Source: Saccharofermentans sp.
Lineage (GTDB): Bacteria; Bacillota; Clostridia; Saccharofermentanales; Saccharofermentanaceae
Direction of reading: 5' to 3'
Assembly: GCA_024685385.1 (NCBI GenBank)
Contig: JAIKVV010000113.1
Coordinates: 1-64,000, forward strand
DNA length: 64,000 nucleotides
Made by a program: the position numbers and the translations under genes. Shown in pieces: positions 60,440 through 64,000 of the stretch (the stretch's first letter is position 1; every line of letters starts with the position of its first letter). The notes under the pieces were generated by a model. The model was not told where the DNA came from, did not search any database, and saw nothing but the letters and a program-made list of their open reading frames with translations.

Positions 60440-61824
60440 TAAGACTTATCTTACAGCTTCTGATTCAGACCGTTATTCAGTCATCGCTCCTTGCACTGGT
60501 CGTGCTTATGGTGCGAAGGCTGTTTAAGGTGAGGCTCGACAAGAGATATCTAAGCCTTTTATGGCTTCCTGTTTTGCTGCGTCTTTTCATTCCTTTCGGA
60601 ATAGAAAGTTCATTCAGTCTGATGAATCTGTTTTCGAGGATCCCTGAGGACAGGTTCATCAATTCTCCTGTATATATTTCATCGCAGGAAAAGACTGCAG
60701 TTGCTGCTGCGGCATCTGATGCTCTGCAATTGAGCACGGTCCTTTTTGCCGTGTGGATCTTAGGCGTTGCTTTGACCGCTTTTGTGACCATATTTAACAA
60801 CATCAGGTTCATGTCTAAGATCAGATCCTGCCGTAAGGAAGTTGATTCTGAGTTATTTAATGATCTTTGCCGTGAAGCGGGTATTAAGCGCACTCCGAAA
60901 ATATACTGTTCATACAAGATACAATCTCCCTGCGCAGCCGGCATATTCCGTCAGGCGATCTACATGCCTGATTGGGAAGAGGGAGGAGAAGAGCTCCGTT
61001 ATATCTTCATGCATGAACTCACGCATGTTAAGCGCTGTGACAATCTGTTTGCAGTAATAGTCTCGGTGGCATGTATCTTATATTGGTTCGATCCTCTTGT
61101 ATGGATCATGGCGCATATCTCCCGTCAGGACCGTGAGCTCGGATGTGATGCCCAAGTCATGAAAGGACTGTCATATGATGAGAGGCAGGATTACGGCATG
61201 ACCCTTATATCCGTATTAAGGAGACAGAACGTTAGAAGCAGATTGACCTGTGTCTCAGGTATGGCATCAACGAAGAAAGAGATGCATGAACGCCTTAAGG
61301 CCATTAAGAACTCTAGGCCGGCATCTGCTCTTGTTGCTGTTTTGATAATCGTTGCCATGGTTATCGCATCTGTAACACTAGGAACATCAGCCAAGACCGT
61401 TAAGGCGGCAAAGACTGATGCCGGTGATCTTAAGTCTGAAGTGCTTCCCGCAGAGAAAGTCCTGGCATATGTTTCTTCATCCGAATTTGACAAGGAAGAA
61501 GATTATTTCGGTACTGTCAGATTGAATGACGAAATGGCGATCAACAGACTTTATGATTGCCTCATGAGCGGAGACGGATGGACCGGAGATGATAAGGTCG
61601 TATTAGGATCTAATGATCCTATAGAAGCATATTATTTTATCACTGTTCCTGAGGACAACGGCGTAAAGGAAAAAGGAAAGGTTTTCCAGGTATATGATTT
61701 CGGTAACAGATGCTATGTTATCGATCAGGATCTTCCCTATAGCAGTTCCGGGATAATGTGTCACCGCATGTCTGACGAATGTTACGAAGAGTTCAGGATG
61801 CTTATGAAAGAAGCGGCTGACTAA
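60436..61824 (+). CDS. BlaR1-like M56 membrane metallopeptidase without penicillin-sensor domain
   Basis: The 462-residue protein starts at GTG 60436 inside the end of the repressor gene. N-terminal helices are followed by a cytoplasmic zinc protease domain with H193-ELTH197 (FMHELTHVKRCDNLFAV) and another helix near 300. Unlike BlaR1 it lacks the C-terminal beta-lactam-binding domain (no SxxK/KTG); instead a domain of about 145 residues with no recognised family (YVSSSEFDKEEDYFGTVRL...) is outside. So the pair probably senses something else. Function of the signal is unknown. Confidence 0.9.
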   Translation: MIRLILQLLIQTVIQSSLLALVVLMVRRLFKVRLDKRYLSLLWLPVLLRLFIPFGIESSFSLMNLFSRIPEDRFINSPVYISSQEKTAVAAAASDALQLSTVLFAVWILGVALTAFVTIFNNIRFMSKIRSCRKEVDSELFNDLCREAGIKRTPKIYCSYKIQSPCAAGIFRQAIYMPDWEEGGEELRYIFMHELTHVKRCDNLFAVIVSVACILYWFDPLVWIMAHISRQDRELGCDAQVMKGLSYDERQDYGMTLISVLRRQNVRSRLTCVSGMASTKKEMHERLKAIKNSRPASALVAVLIIVAMVIASVTLGTSAKTVKAAKTDAGDLKSEVLPAEKVLAYVSSSEFDKEEDYFGTVRLNDEMAINRLYDCLMSGDGWTGDDKVVLGSNDPIEAYYFITVPEDNGVKEKGKVFQVYDFGNRCYVIDQDLPYSSSGIMCHRMSDECYEEFRMLMKEAAD

Positions 61825-61893
61825 GCTTTTCCGAAGATAAATATCCGTATTGTGTTAATGATGATACAGAAACGTTACATATGTTCTGTTTTG

Positions 61894-61922
61894 TTGAATT
61901 GTCCTCCAAAGCCTTGTATAAT
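61894..61922 (+). promoter_or_regulatory. promoter of the SleB-like hydrolase gene
   Basis: TTGAAT (61894-61899) and TATAAT (61917-61922) are 17 bases apart. The predicted start of transcription is near 61929, about 27 bases before the GTG. Confidence 0.65.
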
Positions 61923-61955
61923 TTTGTAACCGAATGAAGATCAGGCGATTTATGG

Positions 61956-62738
61956 GTGTTTTCGGCTGATGACAGAAAGAGGTACATTATTTTAAAGCAA
62001 AAGATTACGGCTATAATACTTGCTGTTGTAGTAGTATTTACAAGTCTTTCCATGGACGGCGTCACGGCGCTGGCCTTTGATCGCGATTTCGATCTCATAG
62101 ATTATAAGCCCAAGAAGACAAGTGAAGAGACTTTGCAGATGTACGATCTCATGTGGCAGTATTCCACCGATGAGCAGCGTTACTTTTTTTCTTCTGAAGT
62201 TAAGGCCAGAGCATGCGGCATGAAGGTCAAGGAGTTTGAACTCTTTGCGCGTGTTATCGAGGGCGAAGGGGCATTCTGCAAAAATGACATTACCGACAAG
62301 ACCATGATCGCTTGTGTCGTTCTTAACAGGATCAACTGCAAGAGATGGCCTACCAAGACCGTAACCAGAACGGTCCTCCGTCCCAACCAGTTTCATGCAG
62401 TCAATCAGAAGAGACACGAATGCTATAAGGCAAGATCTCTCGATTCGGAATGGGCTATCGTCGAAGCAATAAGGCTTGTATCCGAAAAGAAAGTAGACTG
62501 CCATATGGTCTATTTCAATTCGAAAGGTTTCACCGGCTATTCAAGAGCTTTCATAAATTATGTCGACTGCGGTTACTGCAGAGGAAACTACTTCTCCTGT
62601 GTTAAGAAATGCAAGTGTGATTATTGTACAAACTGGGATCCTGACTGGAGTCCCGACAAGGTTACGATGTTCACCGAAAAGATCGAGCGTCCGATTGGTC
62701 CCATCGAAAGATCTGAACTTATCTTCCCCGGAAAGTGA
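61956..62738 (+). CDS. exported SleB-like cell-wall hydrolase with Cys-rich tail
   Basis: The 260-residue protein has an N-terminal signal or anchor (about 15-33) and a SleB/CwlJ-type hydrolase domain (about 90-185; FARVIEGEGAFCKNDITDKTMIACVVLNRI contains the likely catalytic glutamate). The C-terminal part is rich in cysteines (CGYC, C, CKC, CDYC), odd for an exported lysin. The start is uncertain: GTG 61956 lacks a strong SD, while AAGAGG (61977-61982) precedes only ATT or TTA codons. Cell-wall (not necessarily spore) hydrolysis is likely. Confidence 0.8.
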   Translation: MFSADDRKRYIILKQKITAIILAVVVVFTSLSMDGVTALAFDRDFDLIDYKPKKTSEETLQMYDLMWQYSTDEQRYFFSSEVKARACGMKVKEFELFARVIEGEGAFCKNDITDKTMIACVVLNRINCKRWPTKTVTRTVLRPNQFHAVNQKRHECYKARSLDSEWAIVEAIRLVSEKKVDCHMVYFNSKGFTGYSRAFINYVDCGYCRGNYFSCVKKCKCDYCTNWDPDWSPDKVTMFTEKIERPIGPIERSELIFPGK

Positions 62739-62755
62739 TCCTTCCGGGTTTTTTA
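62727..62755 (+). terminator. intrinsic terminator overlapping the stop of the SleB-like gene
   Basis: CCCGGAAAG (62727-62735) pairs with CTTCCGGG (62741-62748), loop containing the stop TGA, followed by TTTTTTATTT. The 5' arm encodes the last three residues. Confidence 0.88.
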
Positions 62756-62837
62756 TTTCTCATTTTTACTTGGTCAATATAGACTATATGAGGATATGAT
62801 TATTTGGAAAATCGATTGATGATTAAGTTCTGCATAA

Positions 62838-62846
62838 TGTTATAAT
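62838..62846 (+). promoter_or_regulatory. extended -10 promoter of thyA
   Basis: TGTTATAAT is an extended -10; a TTGATG (62816-62821) 19 bases upstream is a possible -35. The ATG is 34 bases downstream. Confidence 0.6.
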
Positions 62847-62880
62847 TTTCTTATCATGTTTTTTTGTGAGGAGTTTATTT

Positions 62881-63711
62881 ATGAGCAGAGCTGATGATAT
62901 CTTTATCGAGAATATCCGCACGATCCTTAACTCCGGTTATACAACGGAGAATGAGAAGGTAAGGCCTCATTGGGAGGACGGTACTCCGGCTTATACCTAC
63001 AAGGCTTTCTGCATCGTTAACAGATATAACCTTGCAGAAGAATTTCCCATGCTCACCCAGCGATATATCAATTTCAAGGGAGCAGTTGACGAGCTTCTCT
63101 GGATCTGGCAGAAGAAGTCCAATAATGTCCATGATCTTTCCACCCACATCTGGGATGCCTGGGCCGACGAGACTGGTTCGATCGGCAAAGCTTACGGATA
63201 TCAGCTCGGCGTTAAGCATCAGTATAAGGAAGGCGAGATGGACCAGGTCGACAGAGTCCTCTATGACCTCAAGAACAATCCTTCTTCAAGAAGGATCTTA
63301 ACGAATATATATGTTCATCAGGATCTGCACGAGATGAATCTTTATCCCTGTGCATACTCCATGACTTTTAACGTTACGGGCAATAAGCTCAATGCCATAC
63401 TTAACCAGCGTTCTAACGATATGCTTGTTGCCAACGGCTGGAATGTCTGCCAGTATGCGGTCCTCACGCACCTCATGGCAAGATGCTCGGGGCTTGAAGT
63501 CGGTGAATTTGTCCATGTTATTGCCGATGCTCATGTTTACGACAGGCATGTTCCGATCGTTAAAGAGGTTATCGCAAGACCCACATTCCCGGCGCCCAAA
63601 CTCGTGATCGATGAAGGTATCACCGATTTCTATCAGTTCTCGACGGATAACATAAGGCTCGAAGGATATGAATACGGCGATAAAGTCAAGGGTATCCCCG
63701 TAGCTGTCTGA
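62881..63711 (+). CDS. thyA: thymidylate synthase
   Basis: The 276-residue enzyme methylates dUMP to dTMP with methylene-tetrahydrofolate. The catalytic cysteine is C157 in LYPCAYS (LPPCH in most relatives, so the neighbouring residues vary). RRILTNIY, QRSNDMLVANGWN and HVYDRHVPIV are conserved binding motifs. ATG 62881 has GAGGAG 7 bases upstream; the earlier GTG is inside that site. The next gene starts 20 bases on. Confidence 0.94.
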   Translation: MSRADDIFIENIRTILNSGYTTENEKVRPHWEDGTPAYTYKAFCIVNRYNLAEEFPMLTQRYINFKGAVDELLWIWQKKSNNVHDLSTHIWDAWADETGSIGKAYGYQLGVKHQYKEGEMDQVDRVLYDLKNNPSSRRILTNIYVHQDLHEMNLYPCAYSMTFNVTGNKLNAILNQRSNDMLVANGWNVCQYAVLTHLMARCSGLEVGEFVHVIADAHVYDRHVPIVKEVIARPTFPAPKLVIDEGITDFYQFSTDNIRLEGYEYGDKVKGIPVAV

Positions 63712-63731
63712 TCTGAGGTGTTACCGGGAAT

Positions 63732-64000
63732 ATGAAACTCATTATCGTAAGACACGGCGACCCTGATTATGTTTCGGATTCGCTTACCGAGAAGGGCAGG
63801 AGAGAAGCTGAAGCCTTAGCAAAGAGAGTTAAGAACTGGGACATGGCAGGATGTTATGTGTCTCCCTTGGGAAGAGCTAAAGAGACCTGTGCCATCTGTC
63901 TTAAGGATCTTGATATCGAAGCTACGGAATTTGAATGGCTCCAGGAATTCTATTTCAGGATCTTAGACCCCGAGACAGGCGAATCCCGCATAGCATGGGA
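63732..64000 (+). CDS. histidine phosphatase (phosphoglycerate mutase-like), 5' part
   Basis: The open reading frame from ATG 63732 runs off the window edge (first about 89 residues). MKLIIVRHGDPDY contains the RHG motif with catalytic H8; LTEKGRREAEALAKRV and SPLGRAKETC are typical of histidine phosphatases. It lies 20 bases after thyA, possibly in the same operon. Whether it is a mutase or phosphatase cannot be told from this part. Confidence 0.85.
   Translation, partial: MKLIIVRHGDPDYVSDSLTEKGRREAEALAKRVKNWDMAGCYVSPLGRAKETCAICLKDLDIEATEFEWLQEFYFRILDPETGESRIAW

Noticed and set aside
60436-61824. Beta-lactam sensing by the BlaR1-like protein
   Set aside because: The SxxK, SxN and KTG motifs of the sensor domain are absent, and no beta-lactamase gene is nearby.
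1-64000. CRISPR array, transposon, prophage or integrated element
   Set aside because: No regular direct repeats with spacers, no transposase or integrase, and no phage genes were found; the two tRNAs show no duplicated 3' ends marking an attachment site.

Overview
The window looks like the chromosome of a Gram-positive, probably anaerobic member of the Bacillota, most likely class Clostridia. Supporting signs are cell-wall SLH-domain proteins, an LCP cell-wall enzyme, ScpA/ScpB, an OmpR-type two-component pair, an IspH protein fused to S1 domains, DUF6465 and DUF975 proteins, an ECF-transporter S component, strong AGGAGG ribosome sites and many TGnTATAAT promoters. I cannot name the genus. 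I see no rRNA, CRISPR array, insertion sequence or prophage, so this is ordinary core chromosome carrying several odd genes.

Layout. 1-5.4 kb: a zinc-ribbon membrane protein, then uraA and upp diverging from one intergenic region, then a zinc-ribbon membrane protein and an SPFH protein. 5.4-13.8 kb: YhaM-type RNase, an ECF sigma/anti-sigma pair, a lysine-rich histone-like protein, an LCP protein, PlsC, an acyl-CoA synthetase and a YgjP-type peptidase. 13.8-19.1 kb: a large DUF4011/SF1 helicase-nuclease whose C-terminal DUF3320 part lies in the -1 frame behind an A AAA AAC site, then a small membrane protein. 19.2-23.9 kb: a LacZ-like protein without catalytic residues, a HAD phosphatase and an ECF S component. 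24-26.9 kb: leuCDB. 27-37 kb: two paralogous LRR-BIG2-SLH surface proteins flanking ppx-ppk, galM and ilvE. 37-44.5 kb: an esterase lipoprotein, DUF975, glnS, gltX, then a pair of degenerate enzymes (AroB-like and M28-like). 44.5-50.4 kb: rluF, a sensor kinase/response regulator pair, a lipoprotein, a methyltransferase and an RluA-type pseudouridine synthase. 50.5-59.7 kb: ileS, an M50 protease, scpA, scpB, an RpiR regulator, cmk and ispH-S1. 59.7-64 kb: two proline tRNAs (anticodons CGG and AGG), a BlaI/BlaR1-like pair, a cell-wall hydrolase, thyA and the start of a histidine phosphatase.

Functional groupings: pyrimidine salvage and supply (uraA, upp, cmk, thyA), branched-chain amino acids (leuCDB, ilvE), polyphosphate (ppx-ppk), translation (glnS, gltX, ileS, pseudouridine synthases, tRNA-Pro), envelope (SLH proteins, LCP, PlsC, SleB-like) and chromosome organisation (ScpAB, lysine-rich protein). 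The strongest unusual signal is the helicase gene at 13824-18739. It carries a dnaX-like set of frameshift elements (SD-like AAGGGG, A AAA AAC, immediate stop, hairpin), and a -1 shift would rebuild the family's normal full-length architecture. Three enzyme-family members (GH2, AroB, M28) also appear to have lost their catalytic or metal-binding residues.
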